Program-made: the position numbers and the translations under genes
In this document: one piece after another, positions 16,112 to 25,382 of the stretch
How positions within the stretch are numbered: position 1 is the stretch's first letter
How the letters are laid out: every line of letters begins with the position of its first letter
Assembly (NCBI GenBank): GCA_019119045.1
Contig: DWXS01000066.1
Coordinates: forward strand, 1-46,242
Direction: 5' to 3'
Origin: Candidatus Mailhella merdavium
GTDB taxonomy: Bacteria > Desulfobacterota > Desulfovibrionia > Desulfovibrionales > Desulfovibrionaceae
Length of the DNA stretch: 46,242 bases
The notes under the pieces: model-generated
What the model was told of the DNA's origin: nothing
The model's input: only the letters and a program-made list of their open reading frames with translations
Database searches by the model: none

Positions 16112-17281
16112 ATGACGAATCCCGGCTGGTATCCTCGTGAACCGCGTATCCGCTGGGACTATGCGGGCATCAACGACCTGCTGCTCTGGGGAACCCGTTG
16201 CGGCATGTCCGACCTGTGCCTGCGTTCCGCACTTCCGGCATGGATGCGCCTCAACGGAACATGGCGGATGGTCACGCAGCGGGCCATTACGACCGATGAA
16301 CTTCTGTCCGCACTGGAACGTCTGACCCGGAACAATTCCGTGGCCGCGCTCATCAAGTCCGGCCAGTCGGACTATGACTTTGCCCATGAAATTGAGGAAA
16401 GCCGAGGTGTGCGCCGCCGCTATCGCGGCAATGCCACCCCGGTGGCCGACGGCTATTCCACCGGCGTCAAAATCGTGTTCCGTGCCATTCCTTCCATGCC
16501 CCCGGCCCTGGAAGACCTGCATGTGGAACAGGAAATTCTGGACCATGCCATGCCGTCAAACGGTCTGGTTCTGGTCACTGGCGTCATGGGAAGCGGAAAA
16601 AGCACGCTGCTCGCCGCCATTCTTCGACGCATCATTGAAAAGGGCGGGCGCAACGTCAGCACCTATGAATCCCCCATAGAATTCGACTTTGACGCCATAC
16701 CGACCCCCGGAGGTCCGGTATCGCAAAGCACCATTCCCGAACATCTGAAATCGTTTCTTACGGCCACGCGCAACTCAACGCGCACGGCGCCGGACGTGGT
16801 GCTCATCGGGGAAAGCCGTGATCCCGATACGCTCCGGGGCATGATAGAAAGCGCGGAAATAGGCGTTGCCGCCTATTCCACGGTGCATACGCGATCCGTG
16901 CCGGAAACGCTTTCCCGCATCATCAACGTCTTTCCCATTGCGGAAAGGCTGCAAATCACGGCGACGCTCATTTCCAGTCTCAGGCTCATCATTTCCCAGC
17001 GTCTCGTTCCGTTGCCGGACAACAGCGGACGCACGGCGCTGCGCGAATATCTGGCCTTCACGCCCGAAATCCGGGAAACCCTGCTGAACACGCCCCTGGA
17101 ACGTCTGATTCCGCAGGCCGAAGAACTGCTTTCCTCCTCCGGCCAGCGCATACAGGATGCCGCCGAACGCGCCTATGCCGGAGGCCACATAGGCAGGGAC
17201 ATCTATCAGGCCATTCTGGCGGAGCGCAAGGCAAGGCAAAACAGTCCGTCCCACACCCTCGCTCTGGAGGAAACGTCATGA
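16112..17281 (+). CDS. dotB: Dot/Icm secretion ATPase DotB (TraJ of IncI, PilT/VirB11-type)
   Basis: A 389-residue hexameric traffic ATPase. Walker A is at about 157-165 (GVMGSGKST), an Asp box (YESPIEFDF) follows, Walker B-type APDVVLIGESRDPDTLRGMI is near 228-247, and the His box AYSTVHTRSVPETLSRI comes after it. The N-terminal PAS-like domain contains LRSALPAWMRLNGTWRM, as in DotB and PilT relatives. GTG 16106 is possible, but ATG 16112 has GGGGAG at better spacing (9 bases) and is used. DotB powers assembly or substrate transfer with DotO. The 3' end overlaps icmT by four bases. Confidence 0.92.
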   Translation: MTNPGWYPREPRIRWDYAGINDLLLWGTRCGMSDLCLRSALPAWMRLNGTWRMVTQRAITTDELLSALERLTRNNSVAALIKSGQSDYDFAHEIEESRGVRRRYRGNATPVADGYSTGVKIVFRAIPSMPPALEDLHVEQEILDHAMPSNGLVLVTGVMGSGKSTLLAAILRRIIEKGGRNVSTYESPIEFDFDAIPTPGGPVSQSTIPEHLKSFLTATRNSTRTAPDVVLIGESRDPDTLRGMIESAEIGVAAYSTVHTRSVPETLSRIINVFPIAERLQITATLISSLRLIISQRLVPLPDNSGRTALREYLAFTPEIRETLLNTPLERLIPQAEELLSSSGQRIQDAAERAYAGGHIGRDIYQAILAERKARQNSPSHTLALEETS

Positions 17282-17550
17282 ACGGTGAAGTTCTCTGGCG
17301 GGATACCGGTCTCACGCCGAAAATTTTCATTCTGGATGCCCGTGCCATCTTTCCCCTGGCGCTGTGGCTGTTCCACTGGTCCTGGTGGACGGCGGCCATT
17401 GCCTGCCTGGGCATTGTGGCCCTGTTCTTTGTTCAACGCTCCGGCATGTCGCCTCTTGCCTGTCTCAGGGCGATACGCACGGCGTTCATGGGCAGACGCC
17501 GGGAGACCAGATACACCGAAACCCTCTGGCGCAAACGATGCCGCTGGTAA
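17278..17550 (+). CDS. icmT: Dot/Icm protein IcmT (TraK of IncI)
   Basis: A 90-residue inner-membrane protein. The family's hallmark WRDTGLTPKIFILDARAIFPL is present at residues 7-27, followed by a hydrophobic hairpin (LALWLFHWSWWTAAIACLGIVALFF, split near the WW) and a basic tail RRRETRYTETLWRKRCRW. Length matches Legionella IcmT (86). It is coupled to dotB (ATGA), the same neighbourhood as traJ-traK in IncI plasmids. Its biochemical role is not defined; in Legionella it is needed for export and pore formation. Confidence 0.88.
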   Translation: MNGEVLWRDTGLTPKIFILDARAIFPLALWLFHWSWWTAAIACLGIVALFFVQRSGMSPLACLRAIRTAFMGRRRETRYTETLWRKRCRW

Positions 17551-17575
17551 TTCAACAACCCGAAAGGAGTTCGAC

Positions 17576-17791
17576 ATGAAAGACGTTCCGCGCAACAGTT
17601 TCGGCCTCTTTGATTCCCCTGTCCGTTGCCAGGAAAAGGAGCGCGTATCCCTTACGCCCCGGCATATTGAACGACAGCTCGACGCCGGGGCCTTCCTGAT
17701 GAGCAGGGAGGACGCCGTTCTGGCGGGCTTTCTCAATCAGCACGATGAACAGGATTCCGTCATTGTGGAACTGCGGGAGGAAAACGCATGA
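17576..17791 (+). CDS. Small acidic protein of unknown function (71 aa)
   Basis: A 71-residue hydrophilic protein beginning MKDVPRNSFGLFDSPVRC, with a likely helical middle (LTPRHIERQLDAGAFLMSRED) and an acidic end (IVELREENA). AAGGAG precedes the start by 6 bases, and the stop overlaps the next start (ATGA), so it is almost certainly translated. The frame is open upstream into icmT, but the start at 17576 has the ribosome site. In Legionella and IncI the gene after icmT/traK is icmS/traL; this product is too short and lacks any visible IcmS feature, so no homology is claimed. Confidence 0.65.
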   Translation: MKDVPRNSFGLFDSPVRCQEKERVSLTPRHIERQLDAGAFLMSREDAVLAGFLNQHDEQDSVIVELREENA

Positions 17792-19212
17792 GTGAACAGC
17801 CGCGCGAAAGGAAAAACCGCTTTCAGATAAGCCGAGAAGTCCAGGAAGAGTTCGTCAATGGCATCGCTGAAACCATGCTTTCCCTGGCGGAAAAAGCCGG
17901 GGACTGGCAACAGGGCTGGACCTCCGACACGCCTGTGGGAATGCCGTTCTGTCCCGTGACCGGCAGAGAGTACAGCGGGGCGAACCTGGTTCGGCTGCTG
18001 CTGACAACCATTGTCAGGGGATACGCCGATGACCGATGGATGACCTTCAACCAGCTTCAGAGCTTTCAGAACGCCCACCCCGAACTAAAAATGAGCATCC
18101 GCAAGGGCGAACGGGGCGTCAAGGTGCTGCGACCGGAGGAAGTCGCCTACATTGTGGAAGAAAACGGAGCCTGGAAATTCCTGACCAGGGAAGAACTCCG
18201 GCGCATCGAGGAAATGAAGGACCGGGGGCAGGACGTTCCCGACGTTCAGCGTAAAACGCTTTTCTATCCTTTCACGGTCTTCAATGCTGCCCAGATTGAA
18301 GGATTCCCCGCCAAGGAACGTCCCGCCCATGCCATGACGCAGATTGAACGGCATGAGATGGTGGAACGCTTCATCGCCAGCTCCGGCGTTCACGTCAGGC
18401 ACTACGGCGGCGATCCCTGCTTCAACATGGAAAAAAACGAGGTGGCCCTGCCGTATCCCGAACGGTTCAGCGGTACGGATGAATATTACGCTGCCAAACT
18501 GCACGAGTTCTTCCATGCCACCGGGCACGAAACGCGGGAAAACCGTCAGCTGAAAAATGCGCAGACCATCAAGAGCTACGCCTTTGAAGAAATGCGCGCG
18601 GAAATGTTTTCCATGCTGGCCGGCGTGCATCTTGCGCTGCCCATGCCGGAAACGAATTCCGCCACCTATATCGCCAACTGGAATCAGAAATTTTCCGGCG
18701 GCGATGTCAAAGCCGTGTTTCAGGCGGCTTCGGAAGCGGCAAAGATACTGACGGTGCTGCATCAGTTTGAATCCGATGAACAGCCTGCGGCAAGGTGGTT
18801 TCCCAGACGGGAAGCATGGCCGGAACTGGTGGAACTTCAGAAGCAGCGCGACGCGGCCTGCGGCGTTTCCTTCCATGCCGAAGAGTCTTCCGGCTCGCAG
18901 GTCTTCGAGCGCCTTTCCCGAAACAGCGCCTTCTCCGAACCGCTGTCTTTCACCGAGGCAGCCGTTGCCTTCAAGAACACGGACAACCCGGTCACAAAAA
19001 CACGCCTCATCCTTCAGAACCCGGACTTCCTCAATCTGGCCCTCAAGCAGGACCCTGACTCCGTGATGGAGCTTGCCGCGCTTTTCGACAAGATGGCCCA
19101 CGTTCTCCACATGGAAATGGACGACAAACTCCGCTCGGCTCCGGGCGCTCTGGAACATGACGCTCCCTTACTGGAACAGCAGGCTGCCTCGGCGCAGCGC
19201 ATGAGGATATAA
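17788..19212 (+). CDS. ArdC/TraC-like ssDNA-binding protein with zincin metallopeptidase domain
   Basis: A 474-residue cytoplasmic protein. Residues about 17-170 form the ArdC N-terminal ssDNA-binding domain (WTSDTPVGMPFCPVTGREYSG, NLVRLLLTTI, WMTFNQLQSFQ, IRKGERGVKVL and FTVFNAAQIEG). Residues about 190-310 are a zincin-like domain with the metal-binding HEFFHATGH at 239-247 and the downstream EEMRAEMFSML that supplies a further ligand. Plasmid ArdC proteins protect incoming single strands from type I restriction during conjugation and can travel with the DNA. The C-terminal 150 residues have no assignment. It is coupled to the 71-residue gene and followed after three bases by topB. Confidence 0.88.
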   Translation: MSEQPRERKNRFQISREVQEEFVNGIAETMLSLAEKAGDWQQGWTSDTPVGMPFCPVTGREYSGANLVRLLLTTIVRGYADDRWMTFNQLQSFQNAHPELKMSIRKGERGVKVLRPEEVAYIVEENGAWKFLTREELRRIEEMKDRGQDVPDVQRKTLFYPFTVFNAAQIEGFPAKERPAHAMTQIERHEMVERFIASSGVHVRHYGGDPCFNMEKNEVALPYPERFSGTDEYYAAKLHEFFHATGHETRENRQLKNAQTIKSYAFEEMRAEMFSMLAGVHLALPMPETNSATYIANWNQKFSGGDVKAVFQAASEAAKILTVLHQFESDEQPAARWFPRREAWPELVELQKQRDAACGVSFHAEESSGSQVFERLSRNSAFSEPLSFTEAAVAFKNTDNPVTKTRLILQNPDFLNLALKQDPDSVMELAALFDKMAHVLHMEMDDKLRSAPGALEHDAPLLEQQAASAQRMRI

Positions 19213-19215
19213 CGC

Positions 19216-21345
19216 ATGAGACTTTTCATCGCTGAAAAACCGAATCTTGGAAAAGCCATTGCCAGAGGACTTGGCGGGGGACGCACGGAACAGGGCTGTA
19301 TCCGGTGCGGAGACAACATCGTCACCTGGTGCTTCGGCCACCTTCTTGAACCCGCCTATCCTGAAGCCTACTGCCCGGAATATGCCCAATGGCGACGCGA
19401 ACATCTGCCCATCATTCCTTCCTCATGGAAATATGTGGTCAAGCGCACGTCGAAAGCACAGCTCGACACCATCGGCAAACTGCTGCGCGACGCCGCCTCC
19501 GTCGTCCATGCGGGCGACCCTGACCGGGAAGGTCAGCTTCTTGTTGATGAAGTGCTGGAACATTTCCGCTATCGCGGCCCTGTCTTCCGTATCTGGCTGC
19601 CTTCCCTGGATGACCGCTCCGTCAGCATCGCCCTCGGCAACATCACGGACAACGCCGCCAATGCTCCTTTGCGGGACGCCGCCCGCGCCAGAATGATGGC
19701 CGACTGGCTGGTCGGCATAAACGCCACCCGCGCCCTGACCATCACAGGCAGAGAAAACGGACGCACGGAAGTGCTTTCCCTCGGCAGAGTCCAGACGCCC
19801 ACGCTGGCGTTGGTTGTGGCCCGCGACAGGGAGATCGCCCATTTCAAGCCCTCGGATTATTTTGTGCTGCGGGCAAGCATCATCCACCCCCACGGAGAAT
19901 GTTCCGTCACCTTCGTGCCTTCCGACTCGCAGGACGGACTGGACAGCTCCGGGCGTCTTGTGGACCTTGCTCAGGTTGCCGCCGTTCTGGAATCGGTCAA
20001 CGGCAAGGAAGGAACGGTTCTGGAATCTCTGCGGGAAAAGAAAACCAGACCCGCCCCCTTGCCTCATTGCCTCTCTTCCCTGCAAAAATCCGCTTCCGCC
20101 AGACTCGGCATGTCGGCCAAGCGCGTCCTGGATGTCGCCCAGAGCCTTTATGAAAAGAAACTCACCACCTACCCCAGGACAGACTGCCGCTATCTGCCGG
20201 AAGAGCAGCATGGCGAAGCCGCATCCATTCTAAGCCGCCTTGCCGGAGTCTCCGGCCTGGAGCAGCTTGCGGGCAAGGCGGATTCCCGCCTGAAAAGCAC
20301 GGTCTGGAACACGAAAAAGATTACCGCCCACCACGCCATCATTCCCACCGGGGAACCTGCGGAAAGCCTTGCCGGGGAAGAACGCGCCCTTTTTCTGCTG
20401 ATCGCCACGGCCTACTGTCTGCAATTTCATCCGCCCATGCGCTATGAAGCCCAGAAAATCGCCGTTGCTCTCGGAGATACCCGATGGGAAGCCTCAGGGC
20501 GGCGACTGCTGGAGGCCGGATGGACGGCGCTTTCCAGGGATGACGATGATTCCGATGAACAGGAGCAGGAACTTCTGCCGCTCATGGAACAGGGCGACGC
20601 CGTGCGCTGCCGTAACGCGGAAAGCGTGCGGAAAAAGACTTCTCCTCCCTCACGATTCAGCGAGGGGAGCCTGATTGACGCCATGGCCCACGTCCATCTT
20701 CTGGTCAAGGACGGTCAGGCGAAAGCCACGCTCAAGGAAAGCAAGGGCCTCGGAACCGAAGCCACCCGCGCCAATATCATTGAGACGCTGAAAGAACGCG
20801 GCTATCTCGTCGCCGAGAAAAAATCCATCGTATCCACGCCGCTGGGGCAGGAAATCATCGACCTGACGCCGCCCGCTCTGAAAGACCCCATCACCACCGC
20901 CGCATGGGAAGACCAGCTTGAAGCCATCGCCCAGGGCAAGGGCAGTCTGGACGCTTTTCTCTCGGAACAAAAACGTCTTCTGCCGACGCTGCTGGCTCCG
21001 ATTCTGGAACGCAAAGCCAGCCCCGCCCATGTCTGCCCCGACTGCGGGGCCGCTCTTCAGCGCCGTAAAAGAAAAAAGGACGGCTCATGGTTCTGGAGCT
21101 GCTCCGCCTATCCCGGCTGCAAGACCATACTTCCCGATGACAACGGCAAACCGGGAAGTCCCAGACCGAAACCCACGCTTTCGGAACACGCCTGCAAAGC
21201 CTGCGGCAAGCCTCTCGTCCTGCGCAGCAGCGCCAAAGGGAAGTTCTACGGCTGTTCCGATTATCCCCGCTGCAAGCAGATATATCCGGTCGGAGAAAAC
21301 GGGGCCCCCGTTTTTGAAGGCCGGAAAGGGAGGAAGGAACAATGA
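19216..21345 (+). CDS. topB: DNA topoisomerase III (TopB/TraE type)
   Basis: A 709-residue type IA topoisomerase. The N-terminal TOPRIM domain has Glu7 (FIAEKPNLGKAIA) and the acidic cluster DPDREG at 101-106. The catalytic tyrosine is about 319 in LTTYPRTDCRYLPEEQ. The gate and decatenation regions follow (KITAHHAIIPTGE, SLIDAMAHVHLL, GLGTEATRANIIETL). Two C-terminal zinc ribbons of the four-Cys type start at about 607 (CPDCGAAL...CSAYPGC) and 660 (CKACGKPL...CSDYPRC). Topoisomerase III genes are regular parts of ICEs and IncP/IncI-like plasmids, where they resolve strands after transfer. The stop overlaps the next start (ATGA). Confidence 0.95.
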   Translation: MRLFIAEKPNLGKAIARGLGGGRTEQGCIRCGDNIVTWCFGHLLEPAYPEAYCPEYAQWRREHLPIIPSSWKYVVKRTSKAQLDTIGKLLRDAASVVHAGDPDREGQLLVDEVLEHFRYRGPVFRIWLPSLDDRSVSIALGNITDNAANAPLRDAARARMMADWLVGINATRALTITGRENGRTEVLSLGRVQTPTLALVVARDREIAHFKPSDYFVLRASIIHPHGECSVTFVPSDSQDGLDSSGRLVDLAQVAAVLESVNGKEGTVLESLREKKTRPAPLPHCLSSLQKSASARLGMSAKRVLDVAQSLYEKKLTTYPRTDCRYLPEEQHGEAASILSRLAGVSGLEQLAGKADSRLKSTVWNTKKITAHHAIIPTGEPAESLAGEERALFLLIATAYCLQFHPPMRYEAQKIAVALGDTRWEASGRRLLEAGWTALSRDDDDSDEQEQELLPLMEQGDAVRCRNAESVRKKTSPPSRFSEGSLIDAMAHVHLLVKDGQAKATLKESKGLGTEATRANIIETLKERGYLVAEKKSIVSTPLGQEIIDLTPPALKDPITTAAWEDQLEAIAQGKGSLDAFLSEQKRLLPTLLAPILERKASPAHVCPDCGAALQRRKRKKDGSWFWSCSAYPGCKTILPDDNGKPGSPRPKPTLSEHACKACGKPLVLRSSAKGKFYGCSDYPRCKQIYPVGENGAPVFEGRKGRKEQ

Positions 21346-21758
21346 GGACTGCGCTTCTCCTTATCCTTTGTCTGGTACAGGCTTTTCCCTGTTTTGCGGC
21401 TTCCTGTCAGGATATGCGGGATGCCGTCGGCTCGGCCATGCAGCAGCGCAACGGACGAGTATCCGATACTCACAACACCATGATTCCCGACCCTGAATCC
21501 GAACGGGATGCGCTGTCCGGCTGTCTCGGCTCCATCAATGCCCTCGGCGACGCTTTCAGCCTTGGCGTGACGTTGCCGGGCATGGACCAGATCGTCGCGG
21601 GAATGTGCCATCAGGTTGACTCCCTCATTCAGCAGAAAATCAACGATGCTCACAATCAGGTCCTCAACTCCATAAACGGCATCGGCGGCAACAATCCGTT
21701 CAAGGTGTACGGCACGGGCGGAGACTATGTGGTGAAGCTCAAGGAGAAATTGAAATGA
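21342..21758 (+). CDS. Secreted protein of unknown function in the conjugation operon
   Basis: A 138-residue exported protein with a clear signal peptide (MRTALLLILCLVQAFPCFAA, cleaved after FAA). The mature part has three Cys (SCQDM, SGCLG, AGMCHQ) and helical, Asn/Gln-rich segments, for example DSLIQQKINDAHNQVLNSIN. The cysteines may form disulfides with help from the DsbA-like protein encoded at 26061. It overlaps both neighbours by four bases, so topB, this gene and the transglycosylase form a coupled block. It may be a small pilus- or channel-associated subunit; that is inference from location only. Confidence 0.6.
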   Translation: MRTALLLILCLVQAFPCFAASCQDMRDAVGSAMQQRNGRVSDTHNTMIPDPESERDALSGCLGSINALGDAFSLGVTLPGMDQIVAGMCHQVDSLIQQKINDAHNQVLNSINGIGGNNPFKVYGTGGDYVVKLKEKLK

Positions 21759-22267
21759 GAACGCTCTGCCTTTTTCTGAGCATCCTTTGTCTGTCTCCCG
21801 GCATGGCCTTCTCCGCCGAACGGGCCAAAGTCGTCGTTTCGATGACACGACCTCTGACCACGGGCTGTGTTCTGAATGCCGCCCGTGCGAGCGGAATGCC
21901 TCCTGCCGCGCTTTTCGGTCTGCTCGCCACGGAGGGAGGAAGCATGGGCGAAGCTCTGAGCAACACCAACGGCACCTGGGACCTGGGCTGTTTTCAAATC
22001 AACACCGTTCACGTCAATGAACTGGCCGCCATGGGCATAGCCCCGGAAACCCTGCTTCGGGACGGCTGCGTCAACGCCTATGCGGCGGCATGGCTGCTCC
22101 GCAAGGAGTATGAACGGACCGGCGATCTCTGGCTGGCCATAGGCGCGTATCATTCCAGAACGCCCCATCGCAGGGATGCCTATATCAGAAAGGTCAGAAC
22201 GAACCTGGAAGAACTGCGTCGCCGGGGTATCTCCAGCCTCTCTTCCCTTCAGGAGGCGCAGCCGTGA
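21755..22267 (+). CDS. Lytic transglycosylase (VirB1/SLT-type, conjugation-associated)
   Basis: A 170-residue periplasmic muramidase-like protein. A signal peptide ends near residue 20 (MAFSA). The SLT fold motifs are CVLNAARASGMPPAALFGLLATE, with the likely catalytic Glu at 60, then SNTNGTWDLGCFQINTVHV (the family's D-x-G-x-x-Q-I-N pattern), and CVNAYAAAWLLRKEYER with LAIGAYHSRTPHRRDAY near the end. It cuts peptidoglycan locally so that the transfer channel can be built. Coupled (ATGA/GTGA overlaps) to the secreted-protein gene and to dotM. It is a conjugation-specific addition to the Dot/Icm core here. Confidence 0.88.
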   Translation: MRTLCLFLSILCLSPGMAFSAERAKVVVSMTRPLTTGCVLNAARASGMPPAALFGLLATEGGSMGEALSNTNGTWDLGCFQINTVHVNELAAMGIAPETLLRDGCVNAYAAAWLLRKEYERTGDLWLAIGAYHSRTPHRRDAYIRKVRTNLEELRRRGISSLSSLQEAQP

Positions 22268-23583
22268 GTCAGCTCCGCGACGAAAGAGACGACATGCTTT
22301 TTCTGTGGTTTGCGCTTCTGGTGCTGATTTTTGTCGTCATCCCGGCTCTGTACGCAGCGCATAAGGGAAGCGTCAACGCGCCTCTGGTCTGGCTGGCAAG
22401 TATCCAGCTCAGAGTCTTTGCGCCTTTTTCAGAAGAAGTACGGACCATCCTTGAGCGTCTCACCGAGGTGGAACCCGCCGCGCTGACCTGGGAACAGGTG
22501 CGGGGATTGCTGCGCTATGCCGGGTCATGGATGCGATGGCCGCTCGCGCTGCTTCTGCTTTTGTGCGGCTGCACCGCCATTTTCATAGGACGGGTGGGAA
22601 GGCTCGTCCGGCATTTCAGCATGAAAAGCCTGCTGAAAAACAACGCGGAATCCTTCCCCTGTCTCAGACCGGTCGTTGGTCGCGGCAAGTACCTGCTTTC
22701 GCCCAAATCCTACGATTCCGGCTTATGGCGCATTGCCCGAACTCCCGTTCAATTCGCGCTGGAACAGAGACTTCTGCTCAATGAAAACGGTGAAGCCTTC
22801 ACTCCGGAACAGGCTCTGCATAACGGGCTGGCGGATACGGAGCTTCCCGCATGGGGCAATGCCAGGCTGGATGAAGACAAAGCTCTCGCCGCCTTTCAGG
22901 ACCAGCTCGGCAAACCGTTCGAGAAGTATACGGCCATGACTGCCTGCCGTCGTGCGCTGGCCGCCGCATTCCTGGCCTATGCGGACGGCGACAAAAAAGG
23001 CTGCGTTGCCGTACTGGATGCCGTCTCATCCTCCTATCGGGAAAAACGCGACAGGGCGACATGCCCCGTTCTGGAACAAAAAAACTTCCATCAGAATCTG
23101 AACCGCATCTGGGAAAAGCATCAGTCCGTTCTTTCCGAAAAATCCCTCCGTATCCACGCGGCATTCGAGCTTCCGTGGTTCATGGCTCTGCTGTGCCGGG
23201 CAAGGAAAAAAGGCGTTCTGGCCAGTTCCCAGTTTCTGTGGCTTCGCCCGTTGGACAGGCCGCTCTGGTACGCGCTCAACCAATGCGGGGGAAGAACCGC
23301 GTGGGTGGAAAGCCTGGCTCCCTGGGCGCACTACAAGGCAGAAGAACAGGCGGGGCAGGCCCTGACCGAGCCTCACGTCGATCTCGCCGTCACGAGTCTC
23401 AAGGATTCCTTGTCCGCCCAGGGCTGGCTGACGGACATCTTCATTCCGCCCATGTTCGAGCAGTCCTTTACGCCTGCCGTGGAGCAGGCGGAACCTGTGT
23501 CGGATATGGTGTACGCCGCAGCAGAAAACGACCCGGAATACGATGCCAACGACGACCCTTCCCTGGCGGAAGAACACTATTGA
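22264..23583 (+). CDS. dotM: Coupling-complex protein DotM/IcmP (TrbA of IncI)
   Basis: A 439-residue inner-membrane protein of the type IV coupling complex. It starts with GTG four bases inside the preceding gene. Transmembrane helices lie at about 12-31 (LFLWFALLVLIFVVIPALYA) and 92-113 (WPLALLLLLCGCTAIFIG). The cytoplasmic domain has the IcmP landmarks RTPVQFALEQRLL, EKYTAMTACRRALAAAFL, the arginine-rich area around HAAFELPWFMALLCRARKKG, and WLRPLDRPLWYALNQCGGR with TAWVESLAPWAHYKAEEQ. It pairs with DotL/IcmO (next gene, eight bases on), the standard TrbA-TrbC order. The acidic C-terminal tail (ENDPEYDANDDPSLAEEHY) is poorly conserved. Confidence 0.88.
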   Translation: MSQLRDERDDMLFLWFALLVLIFVVIPALYAAHKGSVNAPLVWLASIQLRVFAPFSEEVRTILERLTEVEPAALTWEQVRGLLRYAGSWMRWPLALLLLLCGCTAIFIGRVGRLVRHFSMKSLLKNNAESFPCLRPVVGRGKYLLSPKSYDSGLWRIARTPVQFALEQRLLLNENGEAFTPEQALHNGLADTELPAWGNARLDEDKALAAFQDQLGKPFEKYTAMTACRRALAAAFLAYADGDKKGCVAVLDAVSSSYREKRDRATCPVLEQKNFHQNLNRIWEKHQSVLSEKSLRIHAAFELPWFMALLCRARKKGVLASSQFLWLRPLDRPLWYALNQCGGRTAWVESLAPWAHYKAEEQAGQALTEPHVDLAVTSLKDSLSAQGWLTDIFIPPMFEQSFTPAVEQAEPVSDMVYAAAENDPEYDANDDPSLAEEHY

Positions 23584-23590
23584 GGTGCGT

Positions 23591-25366
23591 ATGGAACGAA
23601 AAATCAGAGGTCTTGAAGACCACGAAACGCAGGAACGGAAACGGCTCTTCCGGGATGTGCGCTCCCCGCTGCAACGCCTGGGAGACACGCTCAGGCTCGG
23701 CCATGTGCAAACCGGCGGCATCTTTGCGGCGGGGGTGTGTCTTTTTCTTTTTCCCTCGCTCTCCATGCCGTTCTTTATCGCCGGGCTTGCTCTGTTTGCC
23801 GCCCGCTGCGTCTATGTCGAAGACGAAAGGCTGCCTTTCCGAATGCCGCTCGGTCTCTCCGGCACGGATAAAGGCGATCCTCTGCCCGGCAGACGCGGCT
23901 ACGCCAGACCGGAGGGCATCTTCTTCCTGGGAAACAGGGTACAGGACCAGAAAGAACTCTGGCTGAAGGCCAAGGACATTCTTACCCACTGCCTGCTTTT
24001 CGGCACCACCGGTTCCGGCAAGACGGAAACCCTCGTTTCCCTTTCATACAATGCTCTGGCTACGGGAAGCGGGCTGTTCTACATCGACCCGAAAGCAAGT
24101 CCGAAACTCGCCGTACAGATATGGCAGATGGCCCGCTTTCTGGGACGGGACGACGACTTCCGCGTGCTGAACTACGGCACTTCCGGCAAAGTCAAAGGAA
24201 AAACTCCGCGCCGTCTTTCCAACACCAACAATCCCTTCACCTTCGGCAGTGCGGAAGCCCTGACGCAGCTTCTTGTTTCCCTCATGCCCGCGTCCGACGG
24301 GGCGAACAGCATCTTTGCCGACAAGGCGCAGGCGTTGATTTCCGGCGTCATGTACGCCCTGGTGGACCTGCGCGACAAAGGGCTGCTCAAGCTCTCCACC
24401 AGCGTCATCCGTGAATCGCTGGCGCTTGAAAAATGTGTCGCCCTCGCGCTGCGGGCGGAGCTTGATGAAGAGTCCCGCGCCTCCATCCATGCGGCTCTCG
24501 GCACCTGCGGCTGGATTGCCGGACGGGAAATGAAAGACCAGCCCCAGTCCTTTGCGGAGCAGTTCGGCTATGCCCAGAGCTACTTCGGAAAGGCCCTTTC
24601 CAGCCTGACGGACACCTATTCCCACATCTACGGGGCTGAAGACGGAGAAGTCGATTTTGCCGACGCCATCATGCAGCGCCGCGTGCTGGTCGTTCTTCTG
24701 CCTTCGCTGGAAAAAGCCCCCGCAGAACTGGCCAGCCTCGGAAAAATCAGCCTCTCCGCCATACGCAACGCCTGTGCCGTGGGCCTCGGCGCACATATTG
24801 AAGGCGACGCCGCCGACGTGCTGGAAGCCCTGCCCACGGACACTGTGGGCATCGGCCCGTATCTGTGCATCGTGGATGAATATGCGGCCATCGTCACCCC
24901 CGGCTTTGAGGTCGTGCTGACACAGGGGCGCGGTCTCGGCATAGCCGCCATCGTCGCCTCCCAGGATTACGCCGGTATTCTGGAAGCGGACAAAAAAGGC
25001 GCGCAGCAGATGGTGGCCAACACCTCCATAAAAATCTTCATGAAAATGCAGGACGCGGAAAAAACCTGGGAACTCATACGGGGACAGGCCGGCCAAGGCA
25101 CCGTCCTCCGCACCACCGGCTTCAACGTCAACGAAAAAATAAGCGCAGGTTACCGCGACGCCATGAACACCACCGTGGAACAGGAAGACCGCGTCGTCCT
25201 GCGCGACTTGCAGGAACAGATCGAAGGCGAAGCCCATTTCATCTTCAGCGGGCAAATCGTCCGGGGCACCATGTTCTTTGCCAACCCTTCCCTGAAAAAA
25301 GCGCAGCTGCGCGTCCCCCAGCTTGTGCAGCTCTCCCAGGAGAAACACTATGACCATGCGGCATAA
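23591..25366 (+). CDS. dotL: Type IV coupling protein DotL/IcmO (TrbC of IncI)
   Basis: A 591-residue inner-membrane ATPase that brings the DNA-relaxase complex to the channel. Two transmembrane helices at about 40-75 (TGGIFAAGVCLFLFPSLSMP and FFIAGLALFAARCVYV) are followed by the motor domain: Walker A LLFGTTGSGKTETLVSL at about 135-151 and Walker B YLCIVDEYAAIVTPGFEVVL near 422-441, then TQGRGLGIAAIVASQDYAGI. It lacks the roughly 200-residue C-terminal tail by which Legionella DotL (783 aa) binds IcmS, IcmW and LvgA, which fits a DNA-transfer role. The frame is open from 23543 but the ATG at 23591, with GAGG upstream, is preferred. Confidence 0.92.
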   Translation: MERKIRGLEDHETQERKRLFRDVRSPLQRLGDTLRLGHVQTGGIFAAGVCLFLFPSLSMPFFIAGLALFAARCVYVEDERLPFRMPLGLSGTDKGDPLPGRRGYARPEGIFFLGNRVQDQKELWLKAKDILTHCLLFGTTGSGKTETLVSLSYNALATGSGLFYIDPKASPKLAVQIWQMARFLGRDDDFRVLNYGTSGKVKGKTPRRLSNTNNPFTFGSAEALTQLLVSLMPASDGANSIFADKAQALISGVMYALVDLRDKGLLKLSTSVIRESLALEKCVALALRAELDEESRASIHAALGTCGWIAGREMKDQPQSFAEQFGYAQSYFGKALSSLTDTYSHIYGAEDGEVDFADAIMQRRVLVVLLPSLEKAPAELASLGKISLSAIRNACAVGLGAHIEGDAADVLEALPTDTVGIGPYLCIVDEYAAIVTPGFEVVLTQGRGLGIAAIVASQDYAGILEADKKGAQQMVANTSIKIFMKMQDAEKTWELIRGQAGQGTVLRTTGFNVNEKISAGYRDAMNTTVEQEDRVVLRDLQEQIEGEAHFIFSGQIVRGTMFFANPSLKKAQLRVPQLVQLSQEKHYDHAA

Positions 25367-25382
25367 AAGAGAAAAAGCCCGG

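Noticed and set aside
18085-19158. 357-residue minus-strand frame opposite the ArdC-like gene
   Set aside because: Shadow frame with biased composition; the plus strand has the HEFFH metallopeptidase and ssDNA-binding motifs.
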